Part shown: positions 53,886 to 64,000 of the stretch, piece by piece
Layout: each line of letters opens with the position of its first letter
How positions within the stretch are numbered: the stretch's first letter is position 1
DNA from: Nemopilema nomurai
Lineage: Eukaryota > Cnidaria > Scyphozoa > Rhizostomeae > Rhizostomatidae
Length of the DNA: 64,000 bases
Assembly (NCBI GenBank): GCA_003864495.1
Contig: ML133480.1
Location: 705,449 to 769,448 of the forward strand
Reading direction: 5' to 3'
Position numbers and translations under genes: made by a program
Notes under the pieces: generated by a model
The model's database searches: none
Told to the model about the DNA's origin: nothing
What the model saw: the letters and a program-made list of their open reading frames with translations, nothing else

Positions 53886-55960
53886 GAAAGCTTTAAGAAA
53901 ATCGCTTTTTTCTATGGACATTAGTTTGTTTAATATGCAGTAAAATGTAGTATGACCTGGCTGAATTCAATATAAACAAAAATTTACAATCGTCCTGAAC
54001 CTTTTGAACGATTGATCGCTTCTTGGCACCCAGTTTGCCTGTAGGCACTCGCAGATAACAAGCAATTATTATTATTTGTGCGTGAGCAATGAACGACACT
54101 CTTGGGCTTGCATTTTTAGCTAGTCGAAGAATAATATGAAAATCTAGTAAGTTGTGGTGAAAGCAGTAAAGAATCCTTTCACTGAATTTGTTTTCCACGG
54201 TAAAAGGTAGATCTCCATTTGTCGGGAAGGCTCTGTTTAGTTCAGCTAGCCCCGAAAAGTTAAACTGAATTGATCTTGGTTATTGAAGACTTGTGAATTG
54301 TGGGATAGAGTGGGAAGATGGAACACAAAAAAAGCTATTGATTCAATACCAAGAAGTCATTCCAGCAATGAAAAACTTTCTTCAATATAATTTGACGTGA
54401 ATTTCTAAAATTTCCTGAGTCCATCTTGTTTTTGTGTATAGTGGCAGCAAGTCAAAATTGATAATCAAGCCTCGTTTGTAAGCTATAGCTGGACATTTGG
54501 TACCCTGTGATTTCTAACTCTGTGCCTTTTCGCCTTTATTATGCATGGTGCTTAAAGTTTCGTTTTCTCCTAAATACACAAGGAATCAGTTATCTCCTAG
54601 CAATTGCTATTTTGATCCAACATCTGGGGTTCTTCATAACTAGATTAAACTAGAGCAAGAATAGAACTTAACTAGGGGTATATGGGTAAAGCAGTGCATG
54701 GGGCCAGAACCTTATCAGTTATTCAAGCCTAATCGATTGGCTTTTGCAGACTCAACATGGTTCAATAACCATAGACATGTTTAGAAGTGGCCAGTTTACT
54801 TTTGAAAGAAGATTCAGGAGATAGGTTTCCTTGCAATTTCCATGGGGGTATTTTTATGCCATTTCGCCAGGTGTTGTTAAAGCATTTTGAAACAATGCTA
54901 GCTGGTGTCATAAGGTCAAAGTCGCATTTGAATTTGAAAATGCACAGGCGCTTCATTATATGAAACCATTTTAGTAGAAACTCTGTACTGAAGGTGTAGG
55001 TTTTTAAGGAATTTTCTTTACATAATGCAAAGTGATGAGAGATTCTAGGTCAAATATCTGAAGAAGATGCCAAGGGTCCAAGTATAGACTCAAAGATTAA
55101 GCTTTTGTCTATGTCATGTCATATTATGTCTAATTCGAGAGAGCAAACAGTTGTGCTGCTTCCTCAATTTTAACTTTTTGTAAAAAATGTCCTTCTTAAC
55201 AATTTCACGCGTTTCTTAAAGATTGTTGATATTTTAGCTCAGACGAAAATTTGCCAACCGTTAGTTCTGTCTTCAGGGATAATTAGGTTACATGACCTTA
55301 AAATCCCTTTGCATTTTATCAATTTTCCGAACATGTCAGCCTCAGTATTTAGCACCATAAGTGCAGAAGATTAAGCAAAGTTCGTGTTTAGAGATCAAGA
55401 CAGGATTTGTGTTGAGAAAAATCTACTTTGAAGACTTGCCCCATGTGTCAAACGCTTTACTATCAATACATCTCTCTAACATCCCCCCTAACATCAATAC
55501 AAGACAACTATAGCAAAAATTTGTACCCAATAGGATTCCAAGCACATTGAACAGCAAATTCATTATTGTGTAGTGTGTAGTCACAGAGAGTTTTCTGCAT
55601 TTTCTTCGTACTCAAGCACACCTGCTACATTTGTCACGTGTAAGTTCCTTGAACTACAGAGAGGCTAAGATGGAGCCCGCTTTGTGTGGCGAGATGAACA
55701 GTTTGGGAAGTTTTTGATTCCCAGATACCGATTATTCAGTACTCTACAGCTCGTTTATATTTCAAAGCCAAGCCCCCCTTTTCTCTCCCCCCAATCCCGA
55801 AAAACGTGCGCAGTGACATGTTGTCGTTTTCTGGGATTAAATGAAAACGAGGCAAAGTTTTGTTGGGCAATCAGGTGTTGATGGAGTCGTAGCACGCGAG
55901 ACATTTCTGCGTGGCAAGCAGTCGAGAAGCGATCGTTTTCATAATTAACTTGTTGGAGAG
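53886..55960. other. Intergenic stretch with no recognised gene
   Basis: AT-rich with only short frames. The last 300 bp are somewhat GC-richer and likely hold the promoter of the following transporter gene. No repeat family was recognised. Confidence 0.4.
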
Positions 55961-57455
55961 ATGGTTCTTTTACACTTGTGTGGTGCCATACTTATATGTA
56001 TCTGTTATGAAATCACAGCCGCTAGTGTTAACATACAAATGGGCGAAGGCCGCCCGAGGCCTGACACCAAGCTGTTTCGTTCACGAAAAAGTCTTTCCAG
56101 CGATTGCAGTGGCGATTTTGTTTACAATCATTTTGCTATCAATGGAAGCTTTAGTAGAAACGAATTGGAAAGATTAATCGATGTTTTGAATGGCATTAAG
56201 TTGTTAGAAACTAAGGATAAAAGTTGCAGAAAGGTATTCATATTTTTTTGACTGAGCTTGTAGCCTTATGATGACTGATTTGCATACTCACTGTTTTTGG
56301 ACTTGAATTTTTCTGGAATTGTCCACTTTAAACTTTTTATTCGGATCTTCTTGAATTTTTATCGCCTCTTTATCTTGAAATGTTAGGAAGTGATGTCTTT
56401 ATTCACCAGAAATTGATCTCGATAGGGACTTAAACAAAAGGCATTCAATTTTGCATTTCAGCAAAAAATTTGAATGGGTTTAGCAAAAGGCATACAATTT
56501 TCAGGATGACTTTTTCGCAGATATGGTAGAAAATTTCTATGATAATAATTTCAATAGTTTCTGATATTTGACCCTTAAGACTCTTTCAAATATTTGTCCC
56601 CTTGATCCATACTTTGCAAAAGATATACAACTTATGGCTTTTGTTTCTTAGCAGTTTTGCTATATGCATACCAAATATCAGTAAACACTTCTTCTTTTTC
56701 ACATCTTCATGGGCTGAATCACAGCTTCAAATACGTGCCAAAAAGGTGCTATCTGCAAGGTGCTTGAAACTGCTGTTTTTGCTGTTGAGATCTTTGCAAA
56801 AACTGGTTGTAACATCCCATAAACTTGGTTCCCCTTCCCAAACACTGATAAAAAATTTGGTTTGCTTGATGCTTCTATGCCACCCCATTTTATTTTAAAG
56901 ATAAAGTTTTCCAAATTAGGTTGGTAAATGATGCAATAATTAATAAGATGATGCAATAATTAATAGGAGTACAAAGAGGGAATTAAGACCTGCACCATCT
57001 TCAAAGGATAATTTAATACATCAACTTTTAAAAGGACTGAAAGCTTAAACTGATTGCGAAAAAATTACAGTTTTAATCAATTTACATGGTCATGTATTTC
57101 AACCTTTAGACTACAATCTAGCCCATGGATGGCAACTTTTCTTGGACCCCATCGATGGCTACAGTTGTTCTTTATATTGAATTTAACAGAATTGTCAAAC
57201 ATCAAAACCAGAATCTCCAAGTCAAAACAAGAACCAATATCTGATCTATACATTTAACTTTTTGTTTTTAGTGTTTAACACCAGATGACATTTTCCAAAT
57301 GAATGGGGATCCGTATCAACAAGATCTTAACAGAACAAGCTTTGAAAAAATTTGCCCAAGTTTACTACAGCAGGTGATGGAGCAACCATGTAAATCAAAC
57401 AGAAATGCTGAAGATACAATTGAGCCGGGCCGTCGTAAAGTTGAAAGCAGTAAAG
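55961..57455 (+). CDS. SLC39 (ZIP8/ZIP14-type) metal transporter, 5' part
   Basis: Two exons are clear: 55961-56233 (91 codons, phase 0) and 57272-57455 (61 codons plus one base). The first starts with a hydrophobic signal peptide, MVLLHLCGAILICICYE, and continues into an extracellular segment with an asparagine glycosylation site (NGS) and an FSRNELERLIDVL helix. The second begins CLTPDDIFQMNG and includes SFEKICPSLLQQV and EQPC. This cysteine-bounded pattern is typical of the ectodomain of ZIP8/ZIP14 and related SLC39 proteins, which import zinc, iron or manganese across the plasma membrane. The transmembrane exons, with the HEXPHE-type site, are not found in the remaining 6.5 kb, so the gene continues beyond the window or is broken. 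A 3.2-kb transposon sits just downstream of exon 2. Confidence 0.72.
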
Positions 57456-58082
57456 GTTTGTTACATATTTTGAAATCATCTATTTTGCAATTTAATGCAG
57501 ATTTTTACAAGTAGAAAAAAATGTTGAAGCTAATATATATTCAATTTATAAAATCATTTTTTTATCTGGTGGAAAGTGGCATGTTTGCTATTAAGCCATT
57601 TTATTGAAATCAATGATATTGAATATATTCCATGAAATATGAAGTAAATATAACTACAAAAGTGAAATAACTTTCTCTAAAAGGCATGCTTAAAATGCTT
57701 GAACCTCCAAAAATTCCAATTTTCTTCAAATTTGGAAGGTTTAACAGACAGCAATAGATGATATGTAGTCACTAATGCAAGATACAAGTCAAACCATTGG
57801 CGGCTTGGGGCAGTATTACTGTTATTAGTCTAATAGCAATTCTTTTCCAGCAGAAAGTTTTCTTGACAGAATGTTTCTTTATCATTTACAAAGCACGCCC
57901 TAAAAATCAGTAGTGAGTGTATTCCGAAAGCAAGGTGAAAGGGCTATATCAAAACCGAATTGTTTCCGCTAATTCCTTTCAAGTACACGACACCTCAAAT
58001 GCCATTCGTGACGTACCGCATAAAGACGGCTGATTCCGCAGCCACTACCCAAGAATGTTGCTATTCATTTCATGAGCGTTAA
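57456..58082. other. Probable intron 2 of the transporter gene
   Basis: No further exon was recognised before the transposon begins. AT-rich. Confidence 0.4.
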
Positions 58083-58287
58083 AGAGGAAATGAAACCAAA
58101 TTTTTTATGCGCTTAATCGATTTCTCCATCCAAAACTGTACAGGAAAAATAGTTTGCATTAGCTATTTCAAGAAGGAAGACTATTAAAAATTAACTTAAA
58201 CACCCCTAAACTGACAATAATTTTTCAACCAAAAACGGCGAAGGGGGACTAGACACTAGCGAGCTGTGACGTAAAGTTATGGACACG
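58083..58287 (+). repeat. Left terminal inverted repeat
   Basis: The outer 26 bases match the right end exactly. The inner block TGTGACGTAAAGTTATGGACACG also matches exactly; the segment between is partly diverged. Confidence 0.85.
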
Positions 58288-58365
58288 AAGCGCGCATGTT
58301 CATGATTCGAGGACAACAAATTTTCTGGCAGAGTTGGCAATCGTATCTTTAGTATTTGAATGTTC

Positions 58366-59010
58366 ACCATGTCGGACGAAAGTGACATTAGCTTAGAAGT
58401 TTCCGAAGAAGAAGAGGGGGCAGTTGCTGTTTACGGTGTTCCAGTCAGGCCATACCAATTCGAACCCTTGGCAGACACGGAATCAAGTAGCGACGAGGAA
58501 GACCTAGGCCACGATCATGACGGCTTAACCCCGGCAATTTTGCGAGAGCGGTACGAACAAAATACAGAAGTTAGTTCATGGTAAGTTTATTCCATAAATG
58601 ACAATATATGTTTAAAACTCGTTATCTTTAGTTTAAATGATGTCTAAATACTGTAGGTATCAATCGAAATTAGCAAGCGTCATGTACAGTGCCTAGGCCA
58701 GGCCCGGAGGGTCGCACCATCGTAAACTTAATTGATTATGATATGGCATTATGGCTTTTTTTTGCAGGTGTAGATGTTGAAAATATGAAGTTTATCATTT
58801 TGTTGGTGCTTTGGAGTGCAGATGCTGCACTGGGTTAACTTGTATTGGACGAAAGCATTGAAGAAATATGTATTGCACAACAAGATTTCATTGCCATGTC
58901 AAATACAACTGTGTTTCGGAATGTTGGCCCACTGCGAAGGGACAGAGAGGGGAGTATCACAGGAAGGCAAGCCTACACGAGTAAGTAACAAAACAAATCA
59001 TCTTATTTAA
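58366..59010 (+). pseudogene. P2RX7-ballast-like protein gene, decayed
   Basis: The first exon, about 58369-58579, starts MSDESDISLEVSEEEEG and contains VRPYQFEPLADTESSSDEED, ending before GTAAGT. The second starts after TTTGCAG at 58768 and continues the reading as W-C-R-C. In shifted frames it reads GALECRCC and then EEICIAQQDFIAMSNTT. The acidic N-terminus plus a WCxC...ECxCC cysteine pattern resembles proteins with the C-terminal (ballast) domain of the P2X7 receptor, which are multicopy in cnidarian genomes. At least two frameshifts or stops break the second exon, and the conserved C-terminal half is missing. No P2X channel part is present. The family assignment rests on the cysteine pattern and is tentative. 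Confidence 0.5.
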
Positions 59011-59341
59011 TGAAGCAAGTCATGTATATGATTGATAGTTTTGAAAGGAAATAGTTTGGCAGTTTTATCTTAATCAGATATTTGAGAGCTGTAATCATTC
59101 TACATGGATTTTCTTTTGTTTACAAGTTCAACAAGTTGTCAAATCTCCCCAGTATTACAGTATTAAAGTATTACAGTTTGGTGGATAATATTACCTATTA
59201 TGTGACTTGTTCATACCTTTTCTATCATATAATTATGCAATGATGTCATCATGATAGTTTTACCTAATGTTTCCTCTTGTTTCATTGGTTACTCTTTCAT
59301 AGTCATAATTTTCACACATTCTATTTCTCCCTCATTTAAAA

Positions 59342-60987
59342 TTATTCTTCTCTGTCTTCAAATTCATCCTCATCTCTTTCTGGATTCCACTCCTCGTCAT
59401 TTTCAGCAAAACTTTTGTAGGAATCAGAATCACTGTCTTCCTCTTCAACTGTCTTCCTGTTTTTCCTGGGCTTAGTTGGCTGTCCTTGTTTTGACTCGCT
59501 GAATTTCTTTATTTTACATTATAGATAATTGATTGCCTACAAACAAAGCATAAATGAGAAAAGGGTTACAAAAAGTAATTTATATGGAAATGAAATGGAA
59601 TTTAAATTTGGCATATCAGCAAATGTTATTGTGCAAAGCGAACTTACATTATTTTGACTTGTTAATTTCCTTTTCTGTCTAATTATTTTCAGATTTTGGC
59701 GATTCACTCAAGTTTTTCAATCTCAAGGTTTTCACCTTGCAATCTTGACAGGTTAAACTTGACACATCTGGAAATGAAGTTGCTTCCATGCTGGTTTCTG
59801 TAAAGACTGTCTGCCATTTATCAGTTTTAGAAGATGTTGCTTCGTCGAATAATTGCTCTTGAATAGTTCCATTTGTGTATCCGCAACAGAAGCCACATTG
59901 TATTGTATCTCTTACACCCTGAAAAACAGAATGTGAATTTGGGCCACTACATTTATGGAATCCAGGACGCCACCAAAGGGGTTTGGTAGGTGTGGTACCC
60001 CCCCCCCCTACATTGGTTATTTTTGCCAGGAAACTTGCTGGATACTCTACCTGTAAATTTTTTGCAACAATTATAACATACTAACATTTGAAACAGAAAC
60101 ACATAAAAGCAGCCTTTATATGAGAGTATTTATCTTGCACCCTTAATGAGTGAGATACACCCTTTTTGTCAGCAAGAACTAATCCTTTTGGCTGCGCCCT
60201 GGGTGAATCTATACAATTTGATAAATGTTCTATATGCATATATGTATTTTGTAAACCTTCAAATTGGAAGGGCTCGACTTTGTAGAAGATACAAAATGTT
60301 GTTTTTTAATTGCAATGCAACATTCTAAAAATATGTCACAATAAACACCAATTGTTTGTTATGAAACTTTTATCACGTTAGATTTTGATAAAACCAATTG
60401 TTTTGTTTAAATAGACAAAAAGTAGCGAGTTGTGTTACTTTTATCTGTTGTACAATCTACTTATTTTGAGGGGAGATTTAACAGAGCTCACGTTTATATT
60501 GTAGTTCCTGTTTTATGTATCGTATATTTTTCTTTATTTACACATTAATTAAAGGAATATATTGAAAATGAAGTAGGCAAAAAAATTAAATCTTACCTTT
60601 CTTTTTTCCCGTTTAGACTAAGAGGTTGAATTTCCTTCATTTCTGGTATAATGCCAGAACGTATAATGCCAGAACAGCATCTCGTTGTAAAAACTTTTTG
60701 TTTGTGAAACGTCGTCCCCCTCTAGTAGACTAGCTACGCTCCTTGTATAGCAACCTGGTTCAAAATGATCTGAGCAAAGGACGGGGTTTGAAAAGTAGCT
60801 TTGGTCAAAATTTGGCCTACGCTTTCTAACAAATTTAGTTCACTGCCGGCGTACAGTAGGGTCCTTTGGAAAGCGATGGGTGTTTAAACCCTTGGTATAA
60901 CTGTCATTACAACAGCTTTTTATTGTCTAGAGTGTGTACAACACATCGTAGACCACCACGAACCTTGGTTTTGTTACCTGGCTCCAT
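59342..60987 (-). pseudogene. THAP-finger protein gene of the transposon, decayed
   Basis: Read on the minus strand, the start is ATG at 60987 (MEPGNKTKVRGGLRCVVH). After a frameshift comes a THAP DNA-binding segment, NTHRFPKDPTVRRQ, then TKFVRKRRPNFD, then VLCSDHFEPGCYT at about 60745-60780. The position of the conserved tryptophan after RRQ is a TGA stop, and one of the first cysteine pair reads leucine. A further exon, about 59918-59648, encodes IQCGFCCGYTNGTIQEQLFD with CxxC pairs, and the last, ending at 59342, encodes an acidic tail, SFAENDEEWNPERDEDEFED. THAP fingers bind transposon ends in P-like and Kolobok-like elements, so this was probably a terminal-repeat binding factor. It is now non-functional. 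Confidence 0.65.
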
Positions 60988-61044
60988 AGCTAATCTAAAG
61001 TTTCAGTACGTAGAAACGGGATGTAAATATTACGAAACGCTGCG

Positions 61045-61250
61045 CGTGTCCATAACTTTACGTCACAACATTCAAAACGAGGCTAGTTAAACAGGGCGCA
61101 CCGGTGCCACTTTTTGATTGAAAAATTGAAGTCAGTATTGTCCTCGTAGTTTAGCCAAAATTTCTCTAAACACATTGAAATTCTGGGTTATAAGGTAATT
61201 CATTACGGGGATTCAGAATTTAAAATAAAAAATTTGGTTTCATTTCCTCT
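61045..61250 (-). repeat. Right terminal inverted repeat
   Basis: The counterpart of 58083-58287, with matching outer and inner blocks. TTAA follows directly at 61251-61254. Confidence 0.85.
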
Positions 61251-61254
61251 TTAA

Positions 61255-62393
61255 TAGCGAATTGCCTTTGTTTGGTATGCATTTGCTTACGTCAAACAGC
61301 CGCCTCATGGCCGATACTGAATCACGCTAAAAAAGTGGCCCTGCTATACCGACCCATTTCTAATAGCAACTTTTCCGTACTGTTGGCATATCGTCTGCAA
61401 AATGAACCGTGCTCTTAATACTGGTTTCCATTGGGGTGTAGCGCAGATATTTTCTCTGCTTTCCTCGCAACGACAATTAACACACCAACAACGACTTCGT
61501 TTGAAAGCTGATGGTCGACCATGTCTGTTGTAAACCCTGTACTGCCTGCGTAGTTCCTGCTACGCAGCACCTTCATTGTTGATAAATAAACTAACACTTT
61601 TTAACATGCGTTTTTAGTACCATTAAAATGTTTCATGGATAAGCAACGTTCTGTTATCTTGTTCAGTCGCCATTCTGAACTTCCAGAATCTAGGTAAGGT
61701 TTCAAACAATGTCCGAAGGTGACATTAAAAAACCGATCCTCTGATATTGTGTATGAAAATTTTTCTTGGATATGCGGTGATCAAGAAAAAAATACTTACT
61801 TCTGTTGGCCATGCTTAGTGATGGGAGATCTTTCAAGAGTAAGTACTTGAAATAATTTGATATTTTGTTTAAACATTCGCCCTTTTAACTGCGCCTAACT
61901 TTCACTATAAGTAATTATTAAGAAAAAAGAAACTATTCAGAATATCTCTTTGGAATTTTGTAGGATATATTTGTACCGTTTTATTTATCGTTTTGTATTT
62001 ATAAGTCCTTTCTGTATCGTCGGAAATGATATCAACTTTAAAATGTCCTTTTTCGACCGTGAATTTACCTTCATGATTTCTGCTATTAGAAGTGGGGCCG
62101 CTAATAGCAGCAAATATTGAGGCTACGGTCAGGTAGGCAGAGCCGTTCCTGTTTATTTGTCAAATAACACAATGACATTTGAACAGTTGTTTTGTGGTAC
62201 AAAATTTGAAAATGGCTTTGATAAAAGCAAACATTTTACGTATACTTCAAGCTTTTTCGCCTGACACTCCTCAGAGCATAAAACGTCAGAATAAGTTTCC
62301 GAAAAACATATATACCCAGTTGTAGATCGAAATAAGCCAATCAGAAAGACGCAAGCACAAGACCGGTATAGTTGACCAATCAGTGCCGCGAGC
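61255..62393. other. Stretch with no recognised gene
   Basis: AT-rich with short frames only. No transmembrane exon of the transporter gene was found here. Confidence 0.4.
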
Positions 62394-62579
62394 CTAAGGA
62401 AAAATATCACCAATGGAGTCCAAGAGAGAAAACGAACTCCTTCTGTCTACACATGGCGACTTTTTCGTCTTTATGTAGATCGACTCCAAAACTGCTAGAT
62501 GGAAGGACGACCGGGCTCTGCCAATTATCCGAAACATGTCGTCATTATAGAGTTTTGCACAATCTGGGTTGTCCAAAAG
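62394..62579 (-). pseudogene. Penelope-like element, C-terminal GIY-YIG fragment
   Basis: The minus strand encodes LDNPDCAKLYNDDMFRIIGR followed by SSFHLAVLESIYIKTKK and ends soon after. The LESIYIKTKKP-type helix is the conserved C-terminal half of the GIY-YIG endonuclease found in Penelope-like retroelements. No reverse transcriptase is present, and the fragment faces away from the matching N-terminal half next to it. Confidence 0.65.
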
Positions 62580-62624
62580 ATGTTGACCGATGGCAGAATC
62601 ACTTGTTTTAACAGTGTTTCTAGA

Positions 62625-62790
62625 CCTACAAGAGCGAGGAGGCTGTTCTCTTTGAGGGGCAATTTTGCTTCTTATGTTGGAAGGAAGTTCTTATGCTGGC
62701 AGTGTGATTCTGGCTACGTAGGACGCACAACCCAAAGATTGGGGGATAGGATAAAACAGCATGTTCCTTTGGGTTACTTCGAAATGGGCG
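62625..62790 (+). pseudogene. Penelope-like element, N-terminal GIY-YIG fragment
   Basis: The plus strand encodes CWQCDSGYVGRTTQRLGDRI followed by KQHVP. It holds the CxxC pair and the GYVGRT strand-loop with the basic helix that begin the GIY-YIG nuclease of Penelope-like elements. The tyrosine of the second YIG-type motif is kept as GYVG. The reading runs on into GC-rich repeat sequence (62790-62865), so the domain is cut off. Confidence 0.65.
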
Positions 62791-62865
62791 TATCCCCCAT
62801 TCTCCAGAAAGTAAAGGGCGTGGCACCCAAAAATTGTTGGGGCTCCGCCCCCTGGCCCCCGTTTA
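62790..62865. repeat. GC-rich repeat tail
   Basis: GGGGCTCCGCCCCCTGGCCCCC forms a short palindrome in an otherwise AT-rich region. It looks like the subterminal part of a small inverted-repeat element. Ends were not defined. Confidence 0.35.
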
Positions 62866-63100
62866 TATTTCTAATAGCAGCTCTGCAGTCTTTCCAGCCG
62901 CCACTGAGTCAGACTAAATCATTAAGAAAAACAGGCATCTAGTGTCATTTTTTTCTCCTTCTAACCAGTTCCTTCTCATTAACACCATTCATTTTAACAA
63001 AATGCTCACAAAGCACTTCTCAATTCTCTGAGAATATGCAATATATTGATATTACCTCCATCGCATCTGTTATTTTGTCCGTTGTTTGCTTTGTGTAAGG

Positions 63101-63350
63101 ATGGCTCAGCGGTTAGAGGCGCTGACTACGGACACAAGAGTCCGTGGTTCGTGTCCCTGGCATGACCAAACTTTCATCCAGAGTGAGGAGAGTTGCCAGC
63201 TCTCTGTAATTCCAGCCATAAGGAATCACGGGGTGTGGTCACATCAAGAGGAAGGACCAGGACACTGCTCAATAAGCTTAAGCTCCTTAGTGTCCTAAAA
63301 ACTACCTTCGGATGCAGGGTAGAAACATATACAAATACAAAATACAAATA
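63101..63350 (+). mobile_element. tRNA-derived SINE
   Basis: The pol III A box TGGCTCAGCGG lies at 63102-63112 and the B box GGTTCGTGTCC at 63146-63156. A 170-bp body follows, then a tail of repeated ATACAAAT. Near-matching flanks CTTTGTGTAAGG (63089-63100) and CTTTGTCAAAGG (63351-63362) look like a target-site duplication. The head does not fold as a functional tRNA, and the long body with repeat tail marks it as a retroposon. Confidence 0.8.
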
Positions 63351-63433
63351 CTTTGTCAAAGGGTTGTCATTGCTTTCGAAACCCGCTACTTTTGGTTAGT
63401 ACCTTTGTGTGATTATACAGTGGTTTTAGAAGT

Positions 63434-63718
63434 ATGGGAAGTGCAGCAAATAGAGTAGAAATTGACGGTAACATTGTGAATGTTGAGGACCAGATTCCTA
63501 TCACGGTCGTTACAAGCTTTGAAATGGATTTGTATGTCAAAGGGTAGCATGCTTATCAGGATAAATAGACACCGCAGACTGGCGAAAAACTTAAAACTGC
63601 AATAGAACCTGATAATATTATGGATACGTTTGCCATTTGCGTTTTAAAAAACAATAACATTGTTGGTCATCTACCAAAGGGAAAAAATGGGAAATTTGCG
63701 AAAATGAGTTTTTTTTAG
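63434..63718 (+). pseudogene. HIRAN-like domain ORF with two stops
   Basis: The frame from ATG at 63434 reads through EIDGNIVNVEDQIPITVV, TSFEMDLYVKG, stop, HAYQDK, stop, TPQTGEKLKTAIEPDN, MDTFAICVLKNNNIVGHLPK, and ends at 63718. The pattern (a G-x-H-x-Y start, a TPxxGE stretch, then EP-N-D-FA and VGHLP) matches the HIRAN-type beta-barrel ORFs common as repeats in cnidarian genomes. Two in-frame stops replace a tyrosine- or phenylalanine-like position and a tryptophan. The rest is colinear, so the decay is mild. HIRAN domains bind DNA ends. Sure of the family at a moderate level. Confidence 0.6.
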
Positions 63719-64000
63719 AAAATTAGAGGGGCCAAAACGCTTTATTGTCAGATTGCAAGAACAGTTAACACTTTCTTAATAAAACATAAAAATTGTATTA
63801 TAACACTGACTTTTTAATCTGTTAACTGTCATCTGCCATTTAAACAGATTTTTTACTTGTTCTTTTAATTTTCTCACATAACCAAAAACAAAAAAGTTTG
63901 AGATAGCGAACTCGTTTTGTCCAGGGGAAACAGAAAACGGTTCAACATAACAAATATTCGAAATAACAAGCAGTTGAGATAGCAAACGGTTTTTTTTAAC
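63719..64000. other. Right-edge stretch, repeat-like
   Basis: It continues in a shifted frame with RGAKTLYCQIART, the likely C-terminal strand of the HIRAN-like ORF. It then reaches AT-rich sequence with GAGATAGC repeats at 63900-63990 that resemble transposon termini. Nothing more can be supported. Confidence 0.35.

Larger units (their letters stand above)
58083..61250. mobile_element. Kolobok-like TTAA transposon with ~205-bp inverted ends
   Basis: The 3168-bp element starts AGAGGAAATGAAACCAAATT and ends with its complement. It is bordered by TTAA at 58079-58082 and 61251-61254. A second matching block, GTGACGTAAAGTTATGGACA, lies at the inner edge of each end (58265-58287 and 61045-61067), so the inverted ends span about 205 bp. 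Their middle parts have diverged. TTAA duplication with a purine-rich AGAGGAA tip fits the Kolobok superfamily better than piggyBac. No transposase core was found. Instead there are two convergent decayed genes, one on each strand. Confidence 0.85.

Noticed and set aside
58083..61250. piggyBac element, because of the TTAA duplication
   Set aside because: piggyBac tips start with CCY-type sequence, whereas these start AGAGGAA, and no piggyBac transposase motif was found.
63101..63170. Candidate tRNA gene
   Set aside because: A and B boxes are present, but the stems do not pair properly and a SINE body with an ATACAAAT tail and flanking repeats follows.

Overview
This is an AT-rich animal genomic window with spliced genes. 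Introns have GT-AG borders and run from about 160 bp to 2 kb, and intergenic DNA is full of repeats. A cnidarian or another early-branching metazoan is the best guess. The basis is the repeat families (Kolobok-like TTAA transposon, Penelope-like GIY-YIG pieces, tRNA-derived SINEs, HIRAN-like and P2RX7-ballast-like ORFs) and the style of the genes. The species cannot be named from the sequence. Most long open frames here are chance or repeat-derived; the real genes are short exons joined by splicing.

Layout. (1) 1-15760 and about 21245-33755 are two direct copies of one segmental duplication. Each copy holds a GC-richer minisatellite (about 54-70 bp units), about 4 kb of unique-looking sequence, a 147-bp satellite array (about 38 units in the left copy, about 11 in the right), and about 5 kb with LINE reverse-transcriptase remnants. 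(2) Between them, 15.8-21.2 kb is single-copy. It contains a tRNA-like SINE head and two exons of a cyclic-nucleotide-binding domain with no visible channel body. (3) 34168-39596 is a complete 8-exon ADP-ribosylglycohydrolase gene on the + strand. (4) 41619-47149 and 48050-53885 are two complete tandem 9-exon genes for a 17-beta-hydroxysteroid dehydrogenase 12 / very-long-chain 3-oxoacyl-CoA reductase-like enzyme. All nine exon lengths match between them. (5) 55961-57455 gives the first two exons of an SLC39 (ZIP8/ZIP14-type) metal transporter; its membrane domain is not in the window. (6) 58083-61250 is a 3.2-kb transposon with TTAA target duplication and ~205-bp inverted ends. It carries two decayed, convergent split genes, one P2RX7-ballast-like and one THAP-finger. 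(7) 61.2-64 kb holds Penelope-like GIY-YIG fragments in opposite orientation, a tRNA-derived SINE, and a HIRAN-like pseudogene.

Functionally, the intact genes point to ADP-ribose removal from proteins, ER fatty-acid elongation or steroid reduction (two paralogues), and metal-ion import. They do not form an operon-like unit. The most unusual structures are the exact 147-bp satellite with splice-like signals on the minus strand, the duplicated block with unequal satellite length, and the TTAA transposon with its two domesticated-looking cargo genes.
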